Below are positions 29,839 to 38,284 of a DNA stretch of 64,000 bases, one piece after another; position 1 is the first letter of the stretch; the number at the start of each line of letters is the position of its first letter. The position numbers were made by a program, and so were the translations under genes. The DNA comes from Phycisphaerales bacterium PN19_bin_20 (lineage in GTDB: Bacteria; Planctomycetota; Phycisphaerae; Phycisphaerales; UBA1924), in assembly GCA_021173225.1 (NCBI GenBank), contig JAJOLK010000001.1, forward strand, positions 62,001 through 126,000, written 5' to 3'. Under the pieces are notes generated by a model. That model was not told where the DNA came from. It did not search any database and was given only the letters and a program-made list of their open reading frames with translations.

Positions 29839-31446
29839 ATGATGGACCTTGGCACGCTCATGGATGGGCTCGCGGTTCGCGTTGCGCAGGGCGACGCGGC
29901 GGTGGCGATCTTGGGCATCACTGAGGACTCACGCCAAGTTGGGCCGGGAGACCTGTTCGTCGCGCGGCGCGGGCAGAAGCACGACGGGCGGGCGCTGGTG
30001 CCCTGGGCGCTGGCGGCGGGCGCGGTGGCGGTCATGTGCGATGACCCCGAGCTGCGGCTGCCCAGCGGTAGTGGCGCGGCGCTGCTGGTGACTGGCGACA
30101 TCGCCTTGGCGAGTGCGCATGTTGCCGAGCGGTTCTTTGGTTCTCCGAGCCGTGCGCTGGTGCTGTGCGGGGTGACGGGGACGAACGGGAAGACGACAAT
30201 TACGTACCTTGTGCACCAGCTTGCGCGGCTTGCGGGGGTGCGGTGCGGGATGATCGGCACGGTGTGCGTGGACGACGGCGTTCGGTCGGTGCCAGCGAGC
30301 CTGACAACGCCGCCGGCGATAGAGCTAAGCCGTGTGATGGGCGCGATGGTCGCCAACGGGTGCGGCGCGTGCGTGATGGAGACCAGCAGCCACAGCCTTG
30401 AGCAGGGGCGCGTGGCGGCGATGGGCTATCGCGCGGCGGTGTTCACGAACCTGAGCCACGACCACCTGGACTATCACGGGACGATGGAGAACTACGCGGC
30501 GGCGAAGGCGCGGCTGTTTGAGATGCTGCCGCCCGAGGGCGTGGCGATTGTGAACGTGGATGACCCGTGGGCCGGGCGGATGGTGCGCGACTGCCGTGCG
30601 GGCGTGGTGGGGTGCTCGGGGCAGAGCGGCACGGCGGCGCAGGTTTGGGCGGAGGTGCTTGGTGCGACGACATCGAGCACACGCGTACGGCTGCGGGCAC
30701 TAGCGGGTGGTGCGGCGGATGGTGCGGCGGAGGGACGAGCGGGGCTGGCGGCGGTGGTGCTCGCGGCGGCGCGGAGGTGGGATGGCGCGGAGGTTGTGCT
30801 GCCGCTGGTTGGCGGGCACAACGTGACCAACGCGTTGCAGGCGGCGTTGGCGGCGGTGGCGGTGGGGGGTGACGCGGCGTTGGTGCTGTCGGGGCTCGCT
30901 ACGGTCAAGGCACCGCCGGGCCGGCTTGAGCCGGTGACGCCCCTGGGCGGCGCGGTGCAGGCTTATGTTGACTACGCACACAGCGATGACAGCCTGCGGC
31001 GTGTGCTTGCGGTGCTCCGCGGGTCGATTGCGCCTCCTGGTCGATTGATCTGCGTGATGGGGTGCGGGGGCGATCGCGACAAGGCCAAGCGCCCGGCGAT
31101 GGGCAGAGTTGCGGCGGAGCTGAGCGACGTTGTGGTGATTACCAGCGACAACCCGCGGACGGAGGAGCCGGGGGCGATCATCGGGCAGATCGTTGCGGGC
31201 GTGCCGGTGCAGATGGCGCAGAAGGTCTGTGTTGAGGCGGACCGTGGCGAGGCGATCTCGCTGGCGGCTGAGCTGTGCCGCGAGGGTGATGTGCTGCTGG
31301 TGGCGGGCAAGGGGCACGAAGATTACCAGATCATCGCGGAGGCGTCGGGGGTTGCTGGTGGGCCGGTACGGACGGTAAAGGTGCACTTTGACGACCGTGA
31401 GGTGACGCGGGCGGCGCTCAAGCGGCGCGGGTGGGTGGTGTCATGA
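29839..31446 (+). CDS. murE: UDP-MurNAc-tripeptide synthetase (meso-DAP type)
   Basis: Adds the third amino acid to UDP-MurNAc-L-Ala-D-Glu in peptidoglycan precursor synthesis. Product 535 residues. The Mur-ligase P-loop GVTGTNGKTT is near residue 112, followed by ETSSHSLEQGR and the NLSHDHLDYHG segment, then the lysine (AAAKARLF) that is carbamylated in the family. The DNPR motif (SDNPRTEEP) near ~430 marks meso-diaminopimelate specificity. The stop overlaps the murF start as ATGA. First gene of a compact murE-murF-mraY operon. Confidence 0.94.
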   Translation: MMDLGTLMDGLAVRVAQGDAAVAILGITEDSRQVGPGDLFVARRGQKHDGRALVPWALAAGAVAVMCDDPELRLPSGSGAALLVTGDIALASAHVAERFFGSPSRALVLCGVTGTNGKTTITYLVHQLARLAGVRCGMIGTVCVDDGVRSVPASLTTPPAIELSRVMGAMVANGCGACVMETSSHSLEQGRVAAMGYRAAVFTNLSHDHLDYHGTMENYAAAKARLFEMLPPEGVAIVNVDDPWAGRMVRDCRAGVVGCSGQSGTAAQVWAEVLGATTSSTRVRLRALAGGAADGAAEGRAGLAAVVLAAARRWDGAEVVLPLVGGHNVTNALQAALAAVAVGGDAALVLSGLATVKAPPGRLEPVTPLGGAVQAYVDYAHSDDSLRRVLAVLRGSIAPPGRLICVMGCGGDRDKAKRPAMGRVAAELSDVVVITSDNPRTEEPGAIIGQIVAGVPVQMAQKVCVEADRGEAISLAAELCREGDVLLVAGKGHEDYQIIAEASGVAGGPVRTVKVHFDDREVTRAALKRRGWVVS

Positions 31447-33092
31447 GCTTTTGGACGCTGGAGAACATCAGGCACAGCTGCGGGGGGCGGTGGGTGGCAG
31501 GCGTGCCCACGGGCGGGAACGCCGTTGTTGGCTCGGGTGTGAGCATTGACTCACGCGCGGTTGGGCACGGTCAGGTGTTTATGGCGATCGCGGGTGAGCG
31601 CCACGACGGGCATGCGTTTGCGACGCAGGCGGCGGGCGCTGGCGCGGCGATGCTGATCGTGGAGCGCCCTGTTGACGGCTGCGCAAGCGTGGCGGTAGCG
31701 CTGGTGCCCTCAACGCGCCGGGCCTTGCTTGCGCTGGCGGCGGCGTACCGCGCGAGACTGAAGGCGACGGTAATTGCGGTCTGCGGTTCTAACGGCAAGA
31801 CGACGACGGTGAGGTTGATCGACGCGGCGCTGCGGGGTGGCGGCCTGCGCGGGACGGCGAGCGTGAAGAGCTTCAACAACGATGTAGGCGTGCCGTTGAC
31901 GATCCTGTCGGCTCACGAGGACGACCGCTACTTGATCTGCGAGGTAGGGAGCAACGCCCCGGGCGAGATCGGTGCGCTAGGGGCGATCGTCAAGCCGGAT
32001 GTTGCGGTGGTGACCAGCATTGGGCGCGAGCACCTGGAAGGGTTCAAGAACATCGAGGGCGTGGCGCGTGAGGAAGCGTCGATCCTGCGGCACCTGCGTC
32101 CGGGCGGGCTGGCAGTGCTGACCGGAGATGCGCCGGTGCTGCGGCGGTTTGGCGGCGACGCATCGCGTGTTGCGTGGTTTGGGGCAAGTGAGCGTTGCCA
32201 CTGGAGGTTTAGCGGCGCGGCGCACGCGATGGTGGAAGTGCGAGACTCGCAAGCGGCGCGAAAGGCGGCAGAGCAGGCGGCGGGCGGTGTTGCGATCGGG
32301 CTTGGCGTGCGGCTGACGTTTACGGCCCATGTGCCGCTTGGGGCAAAGGGCTGGCTCGCGGGTCAGGGTGGGCTCGCGGGTGAGGCTGGGGCTGGCGGTG
32401 GCGTTGGCGGTGGCGTGGACGTTTCGCTACCGATGCCTGGGACGCACAATGCGTCCAACGCGATGGCGGCGCTGGCGGTGGCGCACGAGTGCGGGGTGGT
32501 GTTGGCAGGCGCGGTGGCGGGCTTGGCGCGCGCTGAGCCGCCGGAGATGCGGCTGAACGTCTCGCGCGTGTTGGTACCGGGCGGCGGCGAGCTGGTAGTG
32601 GTCAACGACGCGTACAACGCAAACCCCGAGAGCGTGCTGGCGGCGATCAACACGGCGCAAGAGCTGGCGAAGGTTGGTGCGGGCGGTGGGCTGAGGCTGG
32701 TGCTGGTGTTGGGTGACATGCTGGAGCTGGGCGAGGCCGAGGCGTCGAGCCATGACGAGGTGCTCAGCGCGGCGGTAAGCACGGGCGGGCGGGTCGTGGT
32801 GATCGGGCCGAGGTTTGCGAGCGCGGTTGGCCGGTGGGCAGTCGGGCGCAGCGCGGTGGGACTCGCGGGAGCCGCTGATGTCGAAGCGTTTCCAACAATT
32901 GATGAAGCAGCGATCGCAAAGCTCGTCGGCTGGCTGGCGGCTTTGGCTGGTGGGCCAAGGGCTGGGCTGAGCGGGGCGCGGGGTGTGCTCGTGCTGGTGA
33001 AGGCCTCGCGCGGGATGCGGCTTGAGCGTGTGGTGCGGGCCATCGAGCTCGCGGGTACGGCTGCGGACAGCAGCGGGAGCGCGGTGCGATGA
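31443..33092 (+). CDS. murF: UDP-MurNAc-pentapeptide synthetase
   Basis: Adds D-Ala-D-Ala to UDP-MurNAc-tripeptide. The ATG at 31443 overlaps the murE stop by four bases, which fixes the start. Product 549 residues, longer than the usual ~450. The N-terminal domain has SIDSRAV and GQVFMAI; the P-loop is VCGSNGKTTT near residue 118; SFNNDVGVPLT and EVGSNAPGEIG are family motifs; NDAYNANPES is the C-terminal signature near ~385. Gly/Ala-rich insertions near 300 and in the last 100 residues account for the extra length. Its stop overlaps the mraY start by four bases. Confidence 0.94.
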   Translation: MSFWTLENIRHSCGGRWVAGVPTGGNAVVGSGVSIDSRAVGHGQVFMAIAGERHDGHAFATQAAGAGAAMLIVERPVDGCASVAVALVPSTRRALLALAAAYRARLKATVIAVCGSNGKTTTVRLIDAALRGGGLRGTASVKSFNNDVGVPLTILSAHEDDRYLICEVGSNAPGEIGALGAIVKPDVAVVTSIGREHLEGFKNIEGVAREEASILRHLRPGGLAVLTGDAPVLRRFGGDASRVAWFGASERCHWRFSGAAHAMVEVRDSQAARKAAEQAAGGVAIGLGVRLTFTAHVPLGAKGWLAGQGGLAGEAGAGGGVGGGVDVSLPMPGTHNASNAMAALAVAHECGVVLAGAVAGLARAEPPEMRLNVSRVLVPGGGELVVVNDAYNANPESVLAAINTAQELAKVGAGGGLRLVLVLGDMLELGEAEASSHDEVLSAAVSTGGRVVVIGPRFASAVGRWAVGRSAVGLAGAADVEAFPTIDEAAIAKLVGWLAALAGGPRAGLSGARGVLVLVKASRGMRLERVVRAIELAGTAADSSGSAVR

Positions 33093-34450
33093 TCCCCTGG
33101 CTGATGGACCTGACGCGTGAGATGCAGACAAAGTTCGGGGCGACCTGGGCGCTGCAGATCTTTGATCAGTGGAGCTTCCGGGCACTGGCCGCGGCGCTGC
33201 TGGCGTTCTTTGTGGTCGTGCTGTCGGGCGGGCCGACGATCCGCTGGCTGCGGCGCAAAAAGATCGGCGACACGGGGCTGACGGACGCGGCGGCGCTGCA
33301 GGCCGCCAGCGGGGCGAAGAAGAACACGCCGACGATGGGCGGGATCCTGATTGTCGGGGCGATCGTGGTGAGCACGGCGCTGCTGGCTGACCTGCGGAAC
33401 TTCTATGTGGTGCTGGGGCTGGTGGTCACGGTGTGGCTGGCGGTGCTGGGCGGGTTTGATGACTGGCTGAAGCTGACGGCGGCGACGCGTAAGACCGGGA
33501 GCCGCCAGGGGCTTTACTCGTGGGAGAAGCTGGTCTTTCAGATCGGGCTGAGCGTGCTGGTGGGCTACTTCGCGTTCAACCACGGCGCGGCGGAGACGCC
33601 GGCGCAGGCGACGGGTACGGCGGTGACAGGAGGCGCGGTGACGGCTAACTTGGTGATGGGTGGCGCGGGCACGCCAAGCGCGCCTAAGCCCGTGGGCGGC
33701 GCGGGTGAGATCTTTGCCGCGGGCGGCGCGGGCAATAGCGGTGAGGGGCCGATGGAGGGCGACACGTCCGGGGCGGGGGTTTCGGACGGGCGCTCGACGG
33801 CGCACGTGCTGAACCTGCCATTGCAGAAGACGTACCTGCCAGGTGAGGGTCAATTGGCGGAGGGATTGATCTTTCTGGGACGGTCGGCGTTCATCTTCAT
33901 GTCGATTCTGATGATCGCGGGGATGAGCAACGCGGCGAACATCACCGACGGGATGGACGGGCTGTGCGCGGGTGTGAGCGCGGCGGTGGGGCTGGGCGTG
34001 CTGGTGCTGTGCGCGATCGCGGGTTGGCAAGCGGCGGCGCAGAACCTGCTGGTGCCATATGTGGCGCAGACCGGCGAGCTGGCGATTTTGGCCGGCGCGT
34101 TGGTGGGCGCATGTCTGGGCTTTTTGTGGTTTAACTGCTGGCCAGCGAGCGTGTTCATGGGTGACACGGGCTCGCTGGCGCTGGGCGGTGTGATTGGCTA
34201 CATGGCGCTGGTGACGCGGCAAGAGGTGCTCGTGCTGCTGATGGGGGCGGTGTTCATCTGGGAGATCACCACGGTGGTCTTGCAGGTCGGGTGCTTCAAG
34301 CTGACGGGCGGCAAACGGATCTTCAAGTGCGCCCCGTACCACCATCACCTGCAGATGAACGCGTGGGCCGAGCAGCAGATCGTCGCGCGGTTCTGGATCG
34401 TGACGGTGCTGCTGGTGGTGCTGGCGCTAGCGAGCATTAAAGTTCGTTAG
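33089..34450 (+). CDS. mraY: Phospho-MurNAc-pentapeptide translocase MraY
   Basis: Integral membrane enzyme that transfers phospho-MurNAc-pentapeptide to undecaprenyl phosphate, forming lipid I. Product 453 residues against ~360 usually. Motifs: KKNTPTMGG, FDDWLK, NITDGMDGL, FMGDTGSLALGG and the closing YHHHLQMNAW. The extra length is a Gly/Ala/Pro-rich stretch of ~75 residues (about 165-245) in a loop between transmembrane helices. Its start overlaps murF by four bases. The operon then stops: an opposing gene follows after 53 bases, so murD, ftsW, murG and murC are elsewhere. Confidence 0.94.
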   Translation: MIPWLMDLTREMQTKFGATWALQIFDQWSFRALAAALLAFFVVVLSGGPTIRWLRRKKIGDTGLTDAAALQAASGAKKNTPTMGGILIVGAIVVSTALLADLRNFYVVLGLVVTVWLAVLGGFDDWLKLTAATRKTGSRQGLYSWEKLVFQIGLSVLVGYFAFNHGAAETPAQATGTAVTGGAVTANLVMGGAGTPSAPKPVGGAGEIFAAGGAGNSGEGPMEGDTSGAGVSDGRSTAHVLNLPLQKTYLPGEGQLAEGLIFLGRSAFIFMSILMIAGMSNAANITDGMDGLCAGVSAAVGLGVLVLCAIAGWQAAAQNLLVPYVAQTGELAILAGALVGACLGFLWFNCWPASVFMGDTGSLALGGVIGYMALVTRQEVLVLLMGAVFIWEITTVVLQVGCFKLTGGKRIFKCAPYHHHLQMNAWAEQQIVARFWIVTVLLVVLALASIKVR

Positions 34451-34503
34451 GCGCGCGGGTTTGTTAGGCGCGGCGTGCGAGGGCGGTTGTGGGGCACGCG
34501 GTG

Positions 34504-35691
34504 CTACGAGAGGCCGCCGAGGCGCTTCATGGTCGCGGGGCTCTGCGGCTGCCCGGTGCGGGCGCTGAGCAGGGCGGCCTGTGCGCACGAGAGCAGCCGC
34601 ACGTAATCCAGCTGCTGCGAGCTGCCGACCCCTGAGGTGAGGTAGTCGCGAAGTTGCCGCCCGGCAAGGGTCACAAAGAGCGCCTCGGGCGTGATGCCGG
34701 CAAAGGGCGTGGATGGGGGTGCGGGGCTTAACGGCGCGGATGACTGAATTACACTTGACTGCTGCGGCGGCGTGCCCAGCGGCGGGGGCGCGGGTTCTTG
34801 GCGTGCCGGGTCATCAACGCTGCGACCATCGGGGCCGAGCCACAACAGGGCGTGGTCGGTCATGGTGACGCGGCCGCGCGGGCCGACGGCGGTGACACTC
34901 AGCCCGTAGCGCCCGCCGCGGTCTGAGCACAACACGCTGGCGCAGCGAGCGTGCTCGTAGCGAAGGGCGAGGGCCAGCTCGCCGTGCAGATCGCTGAGGG
35001 CTTCTGGCACCGGGGTAGCGATGTGACGCTCGCTGAGCCCGCCCTCTGCGCCGGCGTGGGCGGCCCAGACGGACTCGGGCTCGCCAAGCAGGGCGGCGCA
35101 AAGGTCAAGGGCGTCGATGAGTCTGGCACCGAGTCCGCCGCAGGCCGCGGAGGCCATCATGGTAACCTGCACGCTCTGTACAGGGCCGAAGTGCTCCACA
35201 AGCTCGGTGAGCTCTCTAAAGCGTGGCGCGAGCCTTGCGAGGCCCAGCAGCTCGCACCACAGGCCAAGCGTGCCCGAGCGAGCGCCGACAATCGGCGCGC
35301 CGACCTGGGCCAGGGTTGAGAGCGACGCGGGCAGAGGCACGAGTGAGGCGATCTTGAGGCCGCGGTCGCGAGCGGCGTCGAGCTCCTCGGCGTCTGAGCG
35401 GGCGTCGTTGCGGGCGCTGGCGTTGGGGCCTGAGCCGCTGGCCCCAGGCCGCCCGGAGGCGAACGTACCCGGATCGGCGATGAGCACCAGCCCGCCGGGC
35501 GCGGTGGCGATGGCGGCGCGCAGGTCAGTTAACGGCTGGGCGTCCAGCGGACGGGCGAGGGCGCCGGTGTCTTTGGCATCTGGCGAGCCGGCGGCGGTGA
35601 TGGTGAGCCCTGCGGCGATAGCGAGTTGCCGGACCATGTCTAGCTGGTCGGGGCGGAGCCACGCGATGGTCGGAATGCCCTGAGCGGTCAC
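34504..35691 (-). CDS. Uncharacterised 395-residue protein
   Basis: The start at 35691 is GTG with no clear ribosome site. No family is certain. The first ~60 residues look like a degenerate nucleotide-binding alpha/beta start, and the layout of a second half (LTELVEHFGPVQSVQVTMMASA, then a domain with LHGELALALRYEH and GRVTMTDHALLWLG) recalls the Gfo/Idh/MocA oxidoreductase fold, but the Gly-rich dinucleotide motif is absent. A Pro/Ser-rich linker (~300-335) precedes a helical C-terminus. Codon use matches the neighbours. It may be a non-catalytic relative; this is inference. Confidence 0.65.
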   Translation of the reverse strand: MTAQGIPTIAWLRPDQLDMVRQLAIAAGLTITAAGSPDAKDTGALARPLDAQPLTDLRAAIATAPGGLVLIADPGTFASGRPGASGSGPNASARNDARSDAEELDAARDRGLKIASLVPLPASLSTLAQVGAPIVGARSGTLGLWCELLGLARLAPRFRELTELVEHFGPVQSVQVTMMASAACGGLGARLIDALDLCAALLGEPESVWAAHAGAEGGLSERHIATPVPEALSDLHGELALALRYEHARCASVLCSDRGGRYGLSVTAVGPRGRVTMTDHALLWLGPDGRSVDDPARQEPAPPPLGTPPQQSSVIQSSAPLSPAPPSTPFAGITPEALFVTLAGRQLRDYLTSGVGSSQQLDYVRLLSCAQAALLSARTGQPQSPATMKRLGGLS

Positions 35692-35847
35692 GGGCGGAGC
35701 GTAGGGGTGGGGGGTGCGGGCAAGTGCAGACGGTCGAGGTCTCGAGGCTGGCAGAGGCCGTGGTGCTCCCGGGCCTGCGAGAGGCGGCAGCGCGCGGAGC
35801 CAACGGGCCCTGACCTTTCAGCAGTGCGGGGGGACAGCGCAGTGACC

Positions 35848-35960
35848 AGCGACGAGTGACAAGCATTAGCGGTCGGGCCGGCGGCCCGCTGGTCGGGTGG
35901 AAATCGGCCCCTCGCAAGCCAAAGAAGCGGGGTAGGAAACCCCCCGCCCAAAGCCGAAGG
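35848..35960 (+). repeat. Dispersed intergenic repeat, copy C
   Basis: Begins AGCGACGAGTGAC like copy B, with the same 50-base spacing to the TGGA in the core (GGTCGGGTGGAAATCG). The match continues through CCCCTCGCAAGCCAAAGAAG and GGTAGGAAACC. Confidence 0.7.
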
Positions 35961-36008
35961 CAAGCGGTAGGAGGAACTCTTGCTCTACGCGAGCAATCAA
36001 ACCGCGGC

Positions 36009-36039
36009 AAAGAAACAGGCCCCCAACGATGGGGGCCTG
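36009..36039 (-). terminator. Terminator of glutamate dehydrogenase
   Basis: A perfect 10-bp stem (CAGGCCCCCA / TGGGGGCCTG) with a 4-base loop; read leftward it is followed by TTTCTTT. It lies 60 bases past the gene's stop. Confidence 0.85.
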
Positions 36040-36099
36040 CGGCGTGCATCTGCGTTTATGCGGCGTGTGAAGGGTTGGTGTGCTGCGTGGACGCGTCGA

Positions 36100-37509
36100 T
36101 TACGGGAAGATCCCGCGAACAACGTACGCCTCCTTCAGGCGCTGAAGCGCGGCGATATAGGCCGCGGTTCGCAGGTCGCACTTGTACTCTTGGCGGGCCT
36201 TTCGGGTCTTCTGGGCGGCCTTGACCATGTGCTTGTTCAGCTCGGCGTCAACGGTCTCAAGGTCCCAAGACTGGAACGTCTTGTTTTGAACCCACTCAAA
36301 GTACGAGACGGTGACCCCGCCAGCGTTGCAGAGGATCGCGGGCAGAACCTCAACGCCCTTGGCCATCAAGACGCGCTCGCCGGCGGGCGTGGTCGGGGCG
36401 TTGGCACCCTCAGCCATGACCTTGCAGCTGATCATCTCGGCCTCGGGCTCCTGGATCATCTGCTCGAGGGCGGCGGGGATGAAAACGTCAACCTTGGTCT
36501 GGTAGAAGTCGGCCTTCGTGACGCCCTCGGCCTTGATGTAGCCCTTGACGCCACCAGTCTTTTTGACGTGGGTGTCCAGGTCGTAGGCGTCGATGCCCTT
36601 CTCGTTGCGGATGAAGCCGGTGTGGTCGGCCACGGCAATCATCTTGGCGCCCTTTTCCTGGAAGATCTTGCCGCTCCAAGAGCCCACGTTCCCGTAACCC
36701 AGTACGCTGAAGGTGCACTTGCTGGGCTTGAGCTTCAGCTCGGGGAGCATCTCGACGAGCGTGTCAACCACGCCCTGGCCGGTGGCCTTCTCGCGCCCGA
36801 GGCTCCCGCCGTACTCGATGGGCTTGCCGGTGATGACGGCGGCAGGGTTGTCGCCGCCGATCTCGGAGAGGAAGCTGTAGGTGTCGGCGATCCAGGCCAT
36901 GTGCTGGCTGTTGGAGCCGACGTCGGGTGCCGGGATGTCGTAGTCGGGCCCGATGTTGTGGGCGATGGCGGCGGTGAAGCGCCGGACGATGTGCTCCATC
37001 TCGGTGCTGGAGTGCTTGCGGGGGTTGACCTTGATGCCACCCTTGCCGCCGCCGTAGGGCACGCCCACCAGCGAGCACTTCATGGTCATGAGGAAGGCGA
37101 GGCTCTTGACGTCGTCAAGGTGGACGTCAGGGTGGAAGCGGAGCCCGCCCTTGTACGGGCCCAGGGCGTTGTTGTGCTGGACGCGGTAGCCTTTGAACAG
37201 CTCGTGCTTGCCGCTGTCCATCTTCACGGGGAAGTGGACCATGATCTCGTTCTTGGGCTGTGCGAGGATCAGGCGCAGGTAGTGCGGCAGGTCCATCAGC
37301 TCGGCGGCGTGCAGCATTACGCTGACGGTCTGGGTGTAGAGGTTGTCCGGGTCCTTTGGCAGGTCAACCTCCTCGAACAGCGAGGTCTGGGCGCTGGTGA
37401 ACGCGTGGGCGCTGACCTTGCCGTTGCCGTTGCCGTTGGCGTTGCTGCTGCCGTGAGGGGCGGGTTTCGACTTGCCGTGGGTGGGGGTGGGTGCTTTGGT
37501 GGTGGCCAT
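36100..37509 (-). CDS. gdhA: Glutamate dehydrogenase (Glu/Leu/Phe/Val family)
   Basis: Interconverts glutamate and 2-oxoglutarate plus ammonia with NAD(P). The ATG at 37509 (MATTKAPT) is chosen; the frame stays open ~95 codons upstream but with no family character. Product 469 residues. After a low-complexity Pro/Ser/Asn/Gly start, the substrate motifs PYKGGLRFHP and PYGGGKGGIKVNP (catalytic lysines) appear, followed by AKMIAVADHTGFI in the Rossmann domain after GYGNVGSW. Leu or Val dehydrogenase is less likely from motif context and length. Ends with a strong terminator. Confidence 0.88.
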   Translation of the reverse strand: MATTKAPTPTHGKSKPAPHGSSNANGNGNGKVSAHAFTSAQTSLFEEVDLPKDPDNLYTQTVSVMLHAAELMDLPHYLRLILAQPKNEIMVHFPVKMDSGKHELFKGYRVQHNNALGPYKGGLRFHPDVHLDDVKSLAFLMTMKCSLVGVPYGGGKGGIKVNPRKHSSTEMEHIVRRFTAAIAHNIGPDYDIPAPDVGSNSQHMAWIADTYSFLSEIGGDNPAAVITGKPIEYGGSLGREKATGQGVVDTLVEMLPELKLKPSKCTFSVLGYGNVGSWSGKIFQEKGAKMIAVADHTGFIRNEKGIDAYDLDTHVKKTGGVKGYIKAEGVTKADFYQTKVDVFIPAALEQMIQEPEAEMISCKVMAEGANAPTTPAGERVLMAKGVEVLPAILCNAGGVTVSYFEWVQNKTFQSWDLETVDAELNKHMVKAAQKTRKARQEYKCDLRTAAYIAALQRLKEAYVVRGIFP

Positions 37510-37811
37510 ATTTGTCTCGTGGACCAGTGGCAAGAACGCGGTGGCAAGGTGACGCAGGTACGCAGTTGCATGGCGGACGCGGGCGACGGACGCACAAACC
37601 ACGGGGTTGCCGAAGTGCCCGGGGAGGAAGTGTTGGCACCCCGATCTGTCGCGTGGACAAGGGTTAGAAAATGCCCGGGCCGCGCGGGCGGGCTGGTTAA
37701 ATGCCTCAGACCACGTCGCGGGGCGGGCGGTGGGGGATGGAATGAAGCTGGCCGCGGGCGCCGAAGGCGCGTTGGGCTCGGCCTCGCTCGCCACACGCGC
37801 TACCGTGCGGG
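37510..37811. other. Divergent gap upstream of gdhA
   Basis: About 300 bases between two divergent starts, presumably carrying promoters for both. I cannot identify hexamers with confidence and see no RNA. Confidence 0.4.
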
Positions 37812-38177
37812 ATGGTGCTCTATCTGGCCTCCGACTTGTTGTGGGCGAGCAAGATCAAGGGGACGGCTGACGCGCTGGGCGTGCCGGCGCGGCCGGTCCG
37901 CAACGCCGAGATGCTCGCGGCCCGCCTTGCCGAGGCGACGCCGCAGGCACCGGTGCGGGCGCTGGTGGTTGATCTTGAAGCGGGTGCGGCGGCCTTTGAC
38001 CTGATCAAGCAGGTGCGAGCTGCTGCCCCGGGGGCGCGGGTTGTGGCGTTCGGCCCGCACGTCGCGGTTGAGGCGCTGCGGGCGGCACACGAGGCGGGGG
38101 CGCACGAGGTGATGCCGCGGGGCGCATTCGCGTCGGGGCTGCCAGAGATCCTTACCAGACTGAACACGCAGGGTTGA
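37812..38177 (+). CDS. Small receiver-like protein
   Basis: A 121-residue alpha/beta protein. The layout, with LVVDLEAG after the third strand, VVAFGPHV, then HEAGAHEVMPR, resembles a CheY-like receiver fold, where the D of VDLEAG would stand at the phosphoacceptor strand and the expected Lys of strand five is replaced by Pro-Arg. The N-terminal acidic pair of true receivers is absent, so phosphorylation is doubtful. Function unknown. Converges with ffh across a 15-base tandem repeat. Confidence 0.65.
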   Translation: MVLYLASDLLWASKIKGTADALGVPARPVRNAEMLAARLAEATPQAPVRALVVDLEAGAAAFDLIKQVRAAAPGARVVAFGPHVAVEALRAAHEAGAHEVMPRGAFASGLPEILTRLNTQG

Positions 38178-38209
38178 CTGGTCTGGGTCGAACGCGGCGC
38201 GTTGAAAAC

Positions 38210-38284
38210 TCGGCCCTTCTTCGCTCAGTCTTTCGTCGATCGGCCCTTCTTCCCTCGGCCCTTCTTCATTCAGCCCTCACCTAT
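38210..38284 (+). repeat. 15-base tandem repeat, about five copies
   Basis: Units TCGGCCCTTCTTCGC, TCAGTCTTTCGTCGA, TCGGCCCTTCTTCCC, TCGGCCCTTCTTCAT and a fifth degenerate copy lie head to tail between two convergent genes. The last copy covers the ffh stop codon at 38281-38283. Confidence 0.85.

Larger units (their letters stand above)
35692..36099. other. Gap with dispersed repeat and gdh terminator
   Basis: The 408 bases between the two leftward genes hold repeat copy C (35848-35960) and the glutamate dehydrogenase terminator (36009-36039). Open frames across it on both strands are products of the repeat and do not look like genes. Confidence 0.6.

Noticed and set aside
32363-34348. 661-codon leftward open frame opposite murF/mraY
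   Set aside because: Antisense to two clearly conserved genes; translation is His/Arg/Pro/Gln-rich with no motif, typical of a high-GC shadow frame.
35856-36224. Small gene across dispersed repeat copy C
   Set aside because: The frame exists because of the repeat and runs through a terminator; it lacks a start signal.
35980-38004. 674-codon rightward open frame opposite gdhA
   Set aside because: Antisense to glutamate dehydrogenase and running through its terminator; no motif.
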